Shown here piece by piece: positions 37,656 to 46,662 of a stretch of 64,000 nucleotides of DNA. A model generated the notes under the pieces. The model made no database searches and was not told where the DNA came from. It saw only the letters and a program-made list of their open reading frames with translations. Every line of letters begins with the position of its first letter. The stretch's first letter is position 1. Origin of the DNA: an uncultured Sphingomonas sp. (GTDB lineage: Bacteria > Pseudomonadota > Alphaproteobacteria > Sphingomonadales > Sphingomonadaceae). The position numbers and the translations under genes were made by a program. The DNA lies in contig CAJYOI010000041.1 of NCBI GenBank assembly GCA_913776045.1, positions 1 through 64,000 on the forward strand, in the 5' to 3' direction.

Positions 37656-38225
37656 GTGAGTCCCCCAAACGCCTATGAACGAAAAAAGGATCCCGAAGGG
37701 GTCCGCGCTGCGATCATCGACGCAGCGATGGCGGTGCTTGCCGACAAGGGGATGTCGCGTTTGACGATCGACGGCGTTGCGAGTGCCGCCGGCGTGACTA
37801 AGGGTGGGCTCTTCCACCATTTCCCGACCAAGGATACGCTGATCGACGGCGTTCTCGACAGCATGACCGCACATGCCGCAGCATCGGTCGAAGCGGAGAT
37901 GGCGGCGGACCCCGAGCCGCATGGCCGGTTCACCCGCGCCTATCTGAACGGCGTGTTCGTGCAGCATTGCATTCGCGAGTCGGTTTCGTCGCACGCGCTG
38001 TGCCTCGCGATGATCGCCGATCCCATCCTGCAGGATCGCTGGGCGGCCTGGGTCGAAACTCAGGTTCGTATCCACGCCGCGACCGACGACAATGTCGCCT
38101 GCCGCATCGTCCGTCTGGCAGCAGACGGCATCTGGCTGTCCACGATGCGATCCAAAGAGGGCGTCGCCGATGTGTCGCCCGATGTTCGCGCGGCCTTGAT
38201 CGCGATGACCCGCGCGTCGCCCTGA
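37656..38225 (+). CDS. TetR-family repressor of an RND efflux operon
   Basis: The product is 189 residues from a GTG. The N-terminal helix-turn-helix is classic (VRAAIIDAAMAVLADKGMSRLTIDGVASAAGVTKGGLFHHFPTKDTLI). The C-terminal ligand domain is helical and carries two cysteines. It directly precedes and is co-oriented with the adaptor, pump and outer-membrane factor genes, so it most likely represses them and itself and is relieved by pump substrates. Confidence 0.9.
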   Translation: MSPPNAYERKKDPEGVRAAIIDAAMAVLADKGMSRLTIDGVASAAGVTKGGLFHHFPTKDTLIDGVLDSMTAHAAASVEAEMAADPEPHGRFTRAYLNGVFVQHCIRESVSSHALCLAMIADPILQDRWAAWVETQVRIHAATDDNVACRIVRLAADGIWLSTMRSKEGVADVSPDVRAALIAMTRASP

Positions 38226-38285
38226 CGTCATACAGTTTTCGTACCGCTTGCCTCCCTTCCCGGCCGCCACCCCCGGAGATTTCCC

Positions 38286-39497
38286 GTGCCGAACCGCTTC
38301 CGCAATTCGATCTCGACCTTCGCCCTGCTCGCTCTCGCCGCCTGTGGCGAGGGTAGTCCCGAAGCTCCCGGCGGTGCGCCCGGCGGCGCGGCGGGCGGTG
38401 CCCCGCCGCCGACGCTGGTCGAGGCGGTGACCGTCCAGACCCAGACCGTCCCGAATATCGTCGAGCTGCCCGGCCGGATCGAGGCCGTGCGCACCGCGGA
38501 GGTCCGCGCTCGCGCCGATGGCATTATCGAGCGCCGATTGTTCACCGAAGGCTCGGACGTCCGTGCCGGCCAGGCTCTCTTCACCATTGATCCGCGCGAC
38601 TTGCGCGCCGCTGTCGAACAGGCCCGCGCCACCCTTTCTCGCGCGCAGGCGGCACAGGCGAACGCCCAGTCGGTCGTTCGCCGCTACACGCCGCTGGTCA
38701 ACGAACGCGCGGTCAGCGGGCAGGAATATGACGCCGCGCAAGCGACGCTGCGTACGGCATCCGCCGACGTGGCCCAGGCGCGCGCGGCGCTGACCCGCGC
38801 GCAGATTCAGCTCAACTACACCACCGTCCGCGCGCCGATCTCCGGCCGGGTCGGTCGCGCGCAGGTGACCGAAGGTGCGCTCGTCAGCGCTGCACAGGGC
38901 ACGCTGATGACCACGGTAGAGCAGCCCTCGCCGATCTACGCCGTCTTCACCGAATCGAATACGGCATTGCTCGACATGCTGGCGACCGAGCGCGCCGGGC
39001 AAACCAACCTGAAGCCGCTGCGTCAGGTCGAGGTCCGACTGGTCCTGGCGAACGGCAAAGATTACGGCCCCGTCGGCACGCTCGACTTCGCAGCGCCTTC
39101 GGTCGATCCGCAGACCGGAACGCAGGTGCTTCGTGCGATCTTTCCGAACGGCGAGCGGCTGCTGGTCCCCGGCCAGTTCGTTCGCGGCCGCGTGGCGATC
39201 GGCACTGCGCCCAACGGCATCCTGATTCCGGCGCGCGCGATCCAGTTCGGCGAGCGCGGCGCGACCGTCACGGTCGTCAACGCCGATGGATCGACCGCGC
39301 CGCGGCCCGTGCAACTCGCGGGCCAGGTCGGTAACACCTGGCTCGTGAAGTCCGGCCTGAAGGCGGGTGAGCGCGTCATCACCGATGGCTGGCAGAAGCT
39401 CGCCATGATGCCGCCGGGCGGGCGGGTCCAAGTGAAGGGCGACCCCGCCCCCGCGGCCCAGGGCGGCCAGCCTCAGCAGCAGCCGGCGAAGAAGTAA
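38286..39497 (+). CDS. RND efflux periplasmic adaptor lipoprotein (MexA/AcrA type)
   Basis: The product is 403 residues from a GTG. The N-terminus ends in a lipobox (LLALAACGEG). Adaptor blocks are VELPGRIEAVRTAEVRARADGIIERRLFTEGSDVRAGQ (lipoyl), an alpha-hairpin at about residues 100-165, the second lipoyl half TTVRAPISGRVGRAQVTEGALVSA, and the beta-barrel and proximal domain (VRLVLANGKDYGPVGTLDF, GILIPARAIQ). It links pump and outer-membrane channel in the periplasm. The pump gene starts 6 bases downstream. Confidence 0.93.
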   Translation: MPNRFRNSISTFALLALAACGEGSPEAPGGAPGGAAGGAPPPTLVEAVTVQTQTVPNIVELPGRIEAVRTAEVRARADGIIERRLFTEGSDVRAGQALFTIDPRDLRAAVEQARATLSRAQAAQANAQSVVRRYTPLVNERAVSGQEYDAAQATLRTASADVAQARAALTRAQIQLNYTTVRAPISGRVGRAQVTEGALVSAAQGTLMTTVEQPSPIYAVFTESNTALLDMLATERAGQTNLKPLRQVEVRLVLANGKDYGPVGTLDFAAPSVDPQTGTQVLRAIFPNGERLLVPGQFVRGRVAIGTAPNGILIPARAIQFGERGATVTVVNADGSTAPRPVQLAGQVGNTWLVKSGLKAGERVITDGWQKLAMMPPGGRVQVKGDPAPAAQGGQPQQQPAKK

Positions 39498-39503
39498 GCG
39501 ACC

Positions 39504-42500
39504 ATGGACAGTTTCTTCGTTCACCGCCCGGTCTTCGCCTGGGTCATCGCCGCGTTCGTCGCGCTGTTCGGCACGATGGCGCTGCTCAACCTGCCGGTGG
39601 AGCAATATCCATCGGTCGCGCCGCCATCGCTGACGCTGACCTATACCTACAACGGCGCCGACGCCGACACGATGGACAAGAACGTCACCGCCGTCATCGA
39701 GCGAGAACTGAACGGCGTCGACAATTTCCTGTACATGGCCTCGACGAGCCGCGCGAACGGCACCGGTGAGATCGTCGTGACCTTCAAGTCGGGCACCAAC
39801 CTCGACGTCGCGCGCACGCAGGTGCAGGATCGCCTGAACCGGGCGGAACCACGTCTGCCCGAAGACGTCCGGCGATTGGGCATTCAGATCACCGACAATT
39901 CGGCAGGCTTCCTGGAAGTGCTGTCGATCCAGTCCAAGACGGGCAAGACGCCCGCGCTGGAGCTGGGCGACTTCGCCTCGACAAAGATCGTCAACGAAAT
40001 CCGGCGCGTCCCCGGCGTCGGCAACGCGCAGCTCTTCTCCTCGGAAAAGGCGATGCGTATCTGGCTCGATCCCGACAAGCTGGCCGGCTTCAACCTGTCA
40101 CCGTCGGACGTGCTGCTCGCGGTGCAGGAACAAAACAGCCAGACCGCGGGCGGCGGTATCGGCGACCAGCCGACGACGCCGGGCACCGAATTCAACGCCA
40201 AGATCGTGACCCAGAACCGCTTCCAGACCCCGGAGCAGTTCCGCCAGATCATCATCAAGGCGAACACGGATGGCTCGACCGTCCGGCTGGGCGATGTCGC
40301 GCGGGTCGAGATCGGCGCCGACAATTATCAGTTCAAATCGACGTTGAACGGCAAGGAAGTTGCAGGCATCGCCGTCCAGCTGGCCACCGGCGCCAACGCG
40401 CTTGCCACCCGCGACGCGGTCAGCGCACGGATGACCGAGCTGCAGCGTACCTTCCCTCAGGATATCACCTGGGAAGTTTCGTATGACACGACGCCGTTCA
40501 TCTCGAATTCGATCGACAACGTCATCCGCACGCTAATCGAGGCGATGCTGCTCGTCTTTTTGGTGATGTTCCTGTTCCTCCAGAACTGGCGCTCGACGAT
40601 CATCCCGGCGATCGTCGTGCCGATCGCGCTGGCGGGCGGCTGCTTGGGGCTCTGGGCGTTCGGTTTCTCGATCAACACGCTGTCGCTGTTCGCGATGGTG
40701 GTGGCGATTGGCATCCTGGTCGACGACGCGATCGTCGTCGTCGAGAACGTCGAACGCATCATGGCCGAGGAAGGCCTGCCGCCCGCGCAGGCCACGATCA
40801 AGGCGATGGGCCAGATTCGCGGCGCGATCATCGGCATCACGCTCGTTCTGATCGCGGTGTTCATCCCAATGGCGTTCTTCCCCGGTTCCACCGGCGGCAT
40901 CTATCGCCAGTTTTCGGTCACGCTCGCCGTTTCCATCTTCTTCTCGGCCGTCCTCGCCCTGACGCTGACCCCGGCGCTGTGCGCGACACTGCTGAAGCCG
41001 CATAAGCATGAGCCCGGCCACACGCCCGAGCCCCGCGAGGGCTGGCGTGGCTATCCGCAGCGCTTCTTCAACTGGTTCAACGACCGGTTCCAGAACGCGA
41101 CCGACCGCTACATCGGCGGCGTCGGCTCGATGCTGTCGCGCCCGGTGCGCTGGCTGGCGGTGTTCCTGGCGGTGCTGGGCGTGACTGCGCTTCTCTTCAT
41201 GCGCCTGCCCGGCGGCTTCCTGCCCGAAGAGGACCAGGGGTATTATGTCATCAGCTACGACGCGCCGGTCGGCGCGACGGCGGAGCGGACGCAGGCCGCG
41301 GTCACCCAGACCGAGAAATTCCTGTTCCAGCAGCCGCAGTTCAGCAAGATGTTCTCGGTCATCGGGTTCAACTTCTTCGGCCAGGGCCAGTCGGCCGCGC
41401 TCTCCTTCGTCATGCTCAAGCCGTATGAGGACCGGCATGGCGCGGAGAATTCGGTCAATGCGCTGATCGGCAAGACCTTCGGCGCGACCGGCGGGATCAC
41501 GGGGGCGACTATCTTCGCGCTCAATCCGCCGGCGATTCAGGCGCTGGGCAATGCCACCGGCTTCTCGATGAAGATCGAGGATCGGGTGGGCAACGACCCG
41601 GCGGGGCTACAACAGGCGATGGGTGCCATCCTGGGCGCGGCATCGCAGAGCAAGATCCTGGCGGGCATCCGCCCCGAGGGTCAGGCCCCGTCGCCACAGC
41701 TGTACGTCGACATCGACCGCGTCCAGGCGCGGGCGCTGGGGCTACAGATTTCTGACGTCAATGCGACGCTCGCGATCACCTTCGGCTCGGCCTACGCCAA
41801 CGACTTCTCGAACCAGGGCACCGTTCAACGCGTCTACCTGCAGGCCGACGCGCCGAGCCGGATGAAGGCGGAGGACGTGCTGGCGTTGCGAGTCCGCAAT
41901 GCGCAAGGCCAGATGGTCCCCTTCTCCGCCTTCACCAAGGTATCGTGGGAGGCCGGGGCGACCCAGCTTCAACGCTACAACGGCTATCCCTCGGCCACGA
42001 TCTCGGGCCAGGCGGCGCCGGGGCAGTCGTCGGGAGCGGCGCTGAAGGAAATGGAGCGGATCGCCGATCAGGTGCTGAAGCCCGGCTTCAGCTACGAATG
42101 GACCGGCACGGCCTATGAGGAGAAGCAGGCTGGTGGCCAGATCGGGCTCTTGCTCGGCCTGTCGCTGGTCGTCGTCTTCCTGCTGCTGGCGGCCCTCTAC
42201 AACAGCTGGGCGATCCCCTTTTCGGTGCTGCTGGTCGTGCCGTTCGGCGTGCTCGGCGCCGTGCTGTTCACAATGCTGCGCGGGCTGTCGGCTGACGTCT
42301 ATTTCAACATCGGCCTCATCACCATCATCGGCCTGGCCGCGAAGAACGCGATCCTGATCGTCGAATTCGCGATCGAGGATGAAGAGCATCAGGAGGGTGA
42401 AGGCATCGAAAAGGTGCGCGAGGCGACGGTAGAGGCATCGCGCCAGCGCCTGCGGCCGATCCTGATGACGTCGCTCGCCTTCATCCTGGGCATGGTGCCG

Positions 42501-42737
42501 CTGGTGATCGCCAGCGGCGCGGGTGCCGCCAGCCGCCATGCCGTGGGAACGGGCGTGATGGGCGGCATGATCGCCGCCACCGCGCTCGGCATCTTCTTCA
42601 CCCCCGTCTTCTACTTCGCCGCGCGGCGCTGGCTGTCGCGCAAGGCGCCGACATCGGTGGCCGCGGACCAGCATGACACGCCGCCGCCCGCACCACGCGA
42701 CGACGACCGTTCGGAAGGAACCCCCGCCCATGCGTAA
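39504..42737 (+). CDS. RND efflux pump, hydrophobe/amphiphile type (AcrB/MexB)
   Basis: The protein has 1077 residues, the length of HAE1 pumps. It starts MDSFFVHRPVFAWVIAAFVALFG and has twelve membrane helices in two sets, with two large periplasmic loops (DADTMDKNVTAVIE, LDVARTQVQDRL). The proton-relay Asp pair sits in GILVDDAIVVVENVERIMAEEG. It exports drugs, detergents or other amphiphiles by proton antiport. The outer-membrane factor gene overlaps its 3' end by 8 bases. Confidence 0.95.
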   Translation: MDSFFVHRPVFAWVIAAFVALFGTMALLNLPVEQYPSVAPPSLTLTYTYNGADADTMDKNVTAVIERELNGVDNFLYMASTSRANGTGEIVVTFKSGTNLDVARTQVQDRLNRAEPRLPEDVRRLGIQITDNSAGFLEVLSIQSKTGKTPALELGDFASTKIVNEIRRVPGVGNAQLFSSEKAMRIWLDPDKLAGFNLSPSDVLLAVQEQNSQTAGGGIGDQPTTPGTEFNAKIVTQNRFQTPEQFRQIIIKANTDGSTVRLGDVARVEIGADNYQFKSTLNGKEVAGIAVQLATGANALATRDAVSARMTELQRTFPQDITWEVSYDTTPFISNSIDNVIRTLIEAMLLVFLVMFLFLQNWRSTIIPAIVVPIALAGGCLGLWAFGFSINTLSLFAMVVAIGILVDDAIVVVENVERIMAEEGLPPAQATIKAMGQIRGAIIGITLVLIAVFIPMAFFPGSTGGIYRQFSVTLAVSIFFSAVLALTLTPALCATLLKPHKHEPGHTPEPREGWRGYPQRFFNWFNDRFQNATDRYIGGVGSMLSRPVRWLAVFLAVLGVTALLFMRLPGGFLPEEDQGYYVISYDAPVGATAERTQAAVTQTEKFLFQQPQFSKMFSVIGFNFFGQGQSAALSFVMLKPYEDRHGAENSVNALIGKTFGATGGITGATIFALNPPAIQALGNATGFSMKIEDRVGNDPAGLQQAMGAILGAASQSKILAGIRPEGQAPSPQLYVDIDRVQARALGLQISDVNATLAITFGSAYANDFSNQGTVQRVYLQADAPSRMKAEDVLALRVRNAQGQMVPFSAFTKVSWEAGATQLQRYNGYPSATISGQAAPGQSSGAALKEMERIADQVLKPGFSYEWTGTAYEEKQAGGQIGLLLGLSLVVVFLLLAALYNSWAIPFSVLLVVPFGVLGAVLFTMLRGLSADVYFNIGLITIIGLAAKNAILIVEFAIEDEEHQEGEGIEKVREATVEASRQRLRPILMTSLAFILGMVPLVIASGAGAASRHAVGTGVMGGMIAATALGIFFTPVFYFAARRWLSRKAPTSVAADQHDTPPPAPRDDDRSEGTPAHA

Positions 42738-44190
42738 GGCCATCCTGCTTGCCGGGCTGAGCACGCTTGCCGGCTGCAACTTCACGCCGAAGTACGTCCA
42801 GCCCACCGCCCCGGTCGCCCCGACCTTTCCGGAAGTGACGACGGGTAGCCGGGCGGCGACCGAGATCGGCTGGCGCGAGTTCTTCGGCGACCCGCGGTTG
42901 CAGGCCTACATCGCCGCCGCGCTCGCCGGCAATCGCGACCTCGCCCAGTCGGTCGCCCGCGTCGCCCAAGCGCGCGCGCAGTATCGGATAACCGATGCCG
43001 ACCGCCTGCCGCAGGTTGAGGGCGTAGCGGGTGTGACCCGCACGCGCCAGCCGCTCAACGCGCTTGGTTTCCCGACCGGGGGAACCGGCACCGATACGGG
43101 CACGGGCACCGGCGGGACGACGACCGAGGCGCCGACCAGCTTTACATTCACCCAATATTCGCTGGGGGTACAGGTCCCGAGCTACGAGCTCGATTTCTGG
43201 GGCCGCGTGCGCAACACCGCGGAAGCGTCGCGTCGCGAGTATCTGGCGACCGTGGAAGCCGAGCGTGCGTTTCGCATCTCGCTGGTCGCGCAGGTCGCCG
43301 CGACCTACCTCCAGATCCGCGCCGGTGAGGAACAGATCGCGCTCGCCGAACGCACGCTGACCGGGCGGCGCGAGGCGGTGACGATCGCGCGCAAGCGGAT
43401 GGATGCCGGCGTCACCTCGACGGTCGATTTCGACCAGACGCGGTTGCTGGTCACGCAGGCGGAAACGCAACTGGCGGAATTGCGCCGAACGACCGCGCAG
43501 AGCGAGAACCTGCTGACGGTGCTGATCGGCGGCCCGATCGCCGGACCCCTGCCGGCACCACGCCCGCTGTCGGATGCCGGGCAGTTCACCGGGATCGAGC
43601 CTGGCCTGCCGTCCGCCCTGCTCGCCAACCGCCCGGACGTGCTTCAGGCCGAGCAGCGGCTGCGCGCGGCCAACGCCAACATCGGCGTTGCGCGTGCGTC
43701 GTTCCTGCCGACGATCTCGCTCACCGGCCTGCTCGGCTTCATCTCGCCGGCGCTCGGCAGCCTGATCGGCGGCGACTCGGTCCAGTATCGGGTCGGGGCG
43801 AACGCGACCCAACCGATCCTGACATGGGGCAAGCGCAGCGCAGGCATCGCTCTGACCCAGGCGCAGGCCGACGAGCTGGTCGCTGCGTATCAGAAGGCTA
43901 CGCAGACCGCGTTTCGCGAGGTCGCCGACGCGCTGGTCGCACGGCGTCGGTATATCGAACAGATCACCGCGCAGCAGAACGCGATCGAGGCGCAGCGTCG
44001 TCTCGTGCGTGTCGCCCGCCTGCGTTACGATAATGGCCTCGCCATCTATCTCGAAGTGCTTGATGCCGAGCGCAATCTGTTCAGTGCCGAACAGCAATTG
44101 CTGCAATTGCGTAGCGCCCAGCTGCAGAATGACGTGTCGCTCTACACCGCACTAGGTGGCGGTCTGAAGGAGGTTTCGACCGTCGGCTGA
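42730..44190 (+). CDS. NodT-family outer-membrane efflux lipoprotein
   Basis: The product is 486 residues from the ATG at 42730. The signal peptide ends in a lipobox (LAGLSTLAGCNFTP). TolC-like repeats are clear: WREFFGDPRLQAYIAAALAGNRDLAQSVARV, SYELDFWGRVRNTAEASRREYLA, VTSTVDFDQTRLLVTQAE, LLANRPDVLQAEQRLRAANANIGVARASFLPTISL and YLEVLDAERNLFSAEQQLLQLR. It forms the exit channel of the adjacent RND pump. It could also serve the peptide exporter downstream, although that locus has its own channel gene. Confidence 0.93.
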   Translation: MRKAILLAGLSTLAGCNFTPKYVQPTAPVAPTFPEVTTGSRAATEIGWREFFGDPRLQAYIAAALAGNRDLAQSVARVAQARAQYRITDADRLPQVEGVAGVTRTRQPLNALGFPTGGTGTDTGTGTGGTTTEAPTSFTFTQYSLGVQVPSYELDFWGRVRNTAEASRREYLATVEAERAFRISLVAQVAATYLQIRAGEEQIALAERTLTGRREAVTIARKRMDAGVTSTVDFDQTRLLVTQAETQLAELRRTTAQSENLLTVLIGGPIAGPLPAPRPLSDAGQFTGIEPGLPSALLANRPDVLQAEQRLRAANANIGVARASFLPTISLTGLLGFISPALGSLIGGDSVQYRVGANATQPILTWGKRSAGIALTQAQADELVAAYQKATQTAFREVADALVARRRYIEQITAQQNAIEAQRRLVRVARLRYDNGLAIYLEVLDAERNLFSAEQQLLQLRSAQLQNDVSLYTALGGGLKEVSTVG

Positions 44191-44317
44191 AGGTTAACAA
44201 ATCGTGTCGGATCGGGACGACGCCGCAAATCTTAACCGGGGACAGATGGTGAGTCGCGCTTTTACATAAATCCCACACCGGCCGAACGGGATCGGACGGG
44301 AAAATAGGGAGCATATC

Positions 44318-44482
44318 ATGCGCGATCTTCGCACCGCCGAACTGAACGCCGTTTCGGGCGGCACCTTCGGCTGCTTCTCGTGGCTGTTCGCTTGCAAGCC
44401 GAAGGTTTCGTACTGCAAGCCGGAACCGAAGTGCGATCCGGCTCCTAAGTGCGAGCCGAAGCCCAAGAAGGGCTGCCGCTAA
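44318..44482 (+). CDS. Double-glycine leader peptide, candidate microcin/bacteriocin precursor
   Basis: This small gene encodes 54 residues. The first 15, MRDLRTAELNAVSGG, are a textbook double-glycine leader of the class II microcin kind (MR-L----E-N-VSGG). The remaining 39 residues, starting TFGCFSWLFACKPK, contain six cysteines and repeats of the form C-x-P-x-P-K (CKPEPK, CDPAPK, CEPKPKKGC) and are strongly basic. A gggagc ribosome site lies 5 bases upstream. A strong hairpin terminator follows at once, and the next gene, convergent, is an ABC exporter with a C39 peptidase that would cut after GG. The mature activity (antibacterial, metal-binding or signalling) is not known. Confidence 0.8.
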   Translation: MRDLRTAELNAVSGGTFGCFSWLFACKPKVSYCKPEPKCDPAPKCEPKPKKGCR

Positions 44483-44491
44483 GATCTCGAC

Positions 44492-44518
44492 ACGGGGCCG
44501 TCCCAAGGGCGGCCCCGT
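44492..44518. terminator. Terminator between the leader peptide and the exporter genes
   Basis: ACGGGGCCG and CGGCCCCGT form a perfect 9-bp stem with a 9-base loop, followed by TTTC on the plus strand. It lies between two convergent genes and can stop transcription from both sides. Confidence 0.8.
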
Positions 44519-44523
44519 TTCAT

Positions 44524-46662
44524 CTACCAGTCCGGCGCCTCTACCGACCGCGGTCTGCCGGGCACCGTCCGCCGCTCGACGACGGCCTTTCCTCCATCGA
44601 CCCGGATGACGATTTCCGCCCGGTCGATCAGCGCAGGCCGATGCGCGATCACAATGCGCGTGATCGGCAACCCAGAGATCATGTCGGCGATGCGAACCTC
44701 GGTATCGGGATCGAGGTTCGCCGTTCCTTCATCCAGGAAGAGGATATCGGGATCGCGGAACAGTGCGCGCGCGAGCATGACGCGCTGGCGCTGCCCTGCC
44801 GAGAGCGCCGCGCCCATGTCCCCGATCAGCGTGCGATACCCCATCGGCATCGCGACGATGTCGTCGTGGATCGCTGCCAGCATCGCTGCGCGCACGACGT
44901 CCTCGGGCTTTGCCGAGGCATCGAAGAAGGCGATATTGTCCTCGATTGTGCCGGTTAGCAGGCAGTCGTCCTGCATGACCGCGCCGATCCGCGCACGCCA
45001 CCCCGCCATCGTCGCCGGGCTCAGGCGTACGCCATCGACCGTGATCGTCCCCGCCCCGGGCGTCAGGAGCCCCAGCAGGATGCGCATCAGCGTGGTCTTG
45101 CCCGCCCCACTGGGGCCTACGAACGCGACGAAGGCGCCCGACGGAATCTTCAGATCGATGCCGTCGAACACCGGGCGCGACGTCGGATCATAGGTGAAGC
45201 TCAGGTCTTCGATCCGCATCTCCGGCCCGGCCAGCAATTCGCGACGCGGGGCGGCGGGGAAGTCCTCCTTCGTTTCGGTCACGATGTCGGACAGCCGGTC
45301 GAGGTGCAGCCCGACCAAGCGCCATTCCTGGAACTTGTCGACCAGCGACACCGCGCTGGCGGCAAAGCTGCCGCGATACGACAGAAAGGCGAGCAACGTG
45401 CCGACCGTCAGCGTGCCGGAGATCACCTGCAGGCCGCCGATGTAGATGCACGCGACCAGCGCCAGGTTGAACAGAAGACCTTCGCCCAGATCGAGCCCGA
45501 TGGCGAAGCGGCGCGTCTTGTACGACGCGCGGATGACGTCGGCATAGCGGTTGCGCCACCCACCCTCGCGCTGCGCCTCATGCCCGTGGATCTTGACGGA
45601 TCGGATCGCGCGGATCGTTTCCATCAGATAGCTCTCCTCGCCCGCGCGGGCGTGGATTTCCTCCTCCGACCGGCGCCGCAGCGCTGGATACATGGCTTGA
45701 GACAGCGCGATGTAGAGCAGGGTCGATCCGATCACGATCGCCGACAGGATGGGGCTGATGAACACCATGACGACGATCGTCGTTACGACCAGCGCGGCAT
45801 CGATGACCACGCTGGCGATGCCGTGCGCGAGGAGTTGCTGGATCGGCTGGATCGACCCGATCCGCGACATCAGATCGCCAATGTGCCGTCGCTCGAAATA
45901 GGCGAGCGGCAAGCGGATCAGGTGACGGACCACATTGCCGCCCATGTGGAACGACAGCGACTGGCCGAGCGACAGCATCACCCATTCGCGCAACGCCTGA
46001 GTGACGGCTCCCAGAACATAGACCGCCCCGAAACCCAGCATCAGAAGAAGCAGCAGGTTGGTGTCAGCCTGCGGAAACGCCTCGTCGATCGCGATCTGGA
46101 TATAGAAGGGCGTCAGCAGCGCGGTGAATTGCATGACCGCCGACAGTGTGATGACCTGTGCCAATGCGCCCCGGAAATTGGTCATCCGGCTCCACAGGTC
46201 GCTCAGCCGCGTCGTGCGACGCGCCTCGACCGGCTGAAACGAGGCGGTAGGCGCGAGTTCCAATGCGACGCCGGTGAAATGCTTGCTTACCTCTCCCATT
46301 GGCAGCACGCGGCGTCCGACCGCGGGATCGAGGATCGTCGCCGACTTGCCGGGCTTCACCGACTCCAGCACGACGAAGTGGTTCAGGTCCCAATGCAGGA
46401 TCGCCGGTAGCTGGAGCTCGGGCAATTCCTCCAGCTCCAGCCGAACCGGCCGCGGGGCCAGCTCCAGCTGGGCGGCGATCGCCATCAGCTGTTCGAGCGT
46501 CGCCCCTTTGATCGACGTCGGAAAATGCAGGCGCAGCCCCGACAGGTTGACGCGGTGGCCGTGATAGCCGGCGACCATCACGATCGCGGCGAGCCCGCAT
46601 TCCGCGGCCTCGGCCTGTAATACCGGCTCCATCCGCCGCGCGGACAACCATTCGAGGCTCAT
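44524..46662 (-). CDS. Peptidase C39-containing ABC exporter for double-glycine peptides
   Basis: The protein has 712 residues. The C39 peptidase domain (1-130) has the catalytic set Cys22 (QAEAAECGLAAIVMV), His95 (ILHWDLNHFVVLE) and Asp112 (ILDPAVGRR), so it should be active. Six membrane helices follow (about 165-440). The ATPase has Walker A GPSGAGKTTLMRIL, signature LSAGQRQRVMLARAL and Walker B ILFLDEGTANLD. It removes double-glycine leaders and pumps the mature peptide out through a type I pathway. The adjacent 54-residue peptide is the obvious cargo. Its start overlaps the end of the HlyD gene by four bases. Confidence 0.93.
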   Translation of the reverse strand: MSLEWLSARRMEPVLQAEAAECGLAAIVMVAGYHGHRVNLSGLRLHFPTSIKGATLEQLMAIAAQLELAPRPVRLELEELPELQLPAILHWDLNHFVVLESVKPGKSATILDPAVGRRVLPMGEVSKHFTGVALELAPTASFQPVEARRTTRLSDLWSRMTNFRGALAQVITLSAVMQFTALLTPFYIQIAIDEAFPQADTNLLLLLMLGFGAVYVLGAVTQALREWVMLSLGQSLSFHMGGNVVRHLIRLPLAYFERRHIGDLMSRIGSIQPIQQLLAHGIASVVIDAALVVTTIVVMVFISPILSAIVIGSTLLYIALSQAMYPALRRRSEEEIHARAGEESYLMETIRAIRSVKIHGHEAQREGGWRNRYADVIRASYKTRRFAIGLDLGEGLLFNLALVACIYIGGLQVISGTLTVGTLLAFLSYRGSFAASAVSLVDKFQEWRLVGLHLDRLSDIVTETKEDFPAAPRRELLAGPEMRIEDLSFTYDPTSRPVFDGIDLKIPSGAFVAFVGPSGAGKTTLMRILLGLLTPGAGTITVDGVRLSPATMAGWRARIGAVMQDDCLLTGTIEDNIAFFDASAKPEDVVRAAMLAAIHDDIVAMPMGYRTLIGDMGAALSAGQRQRVMLARALFRDPDILFLDEGTANLDPDTEVRIADMISGLPITRIVIAHRPALIDRAEIVIRVDGGKAVVERRTVPGRPRSVEAPDW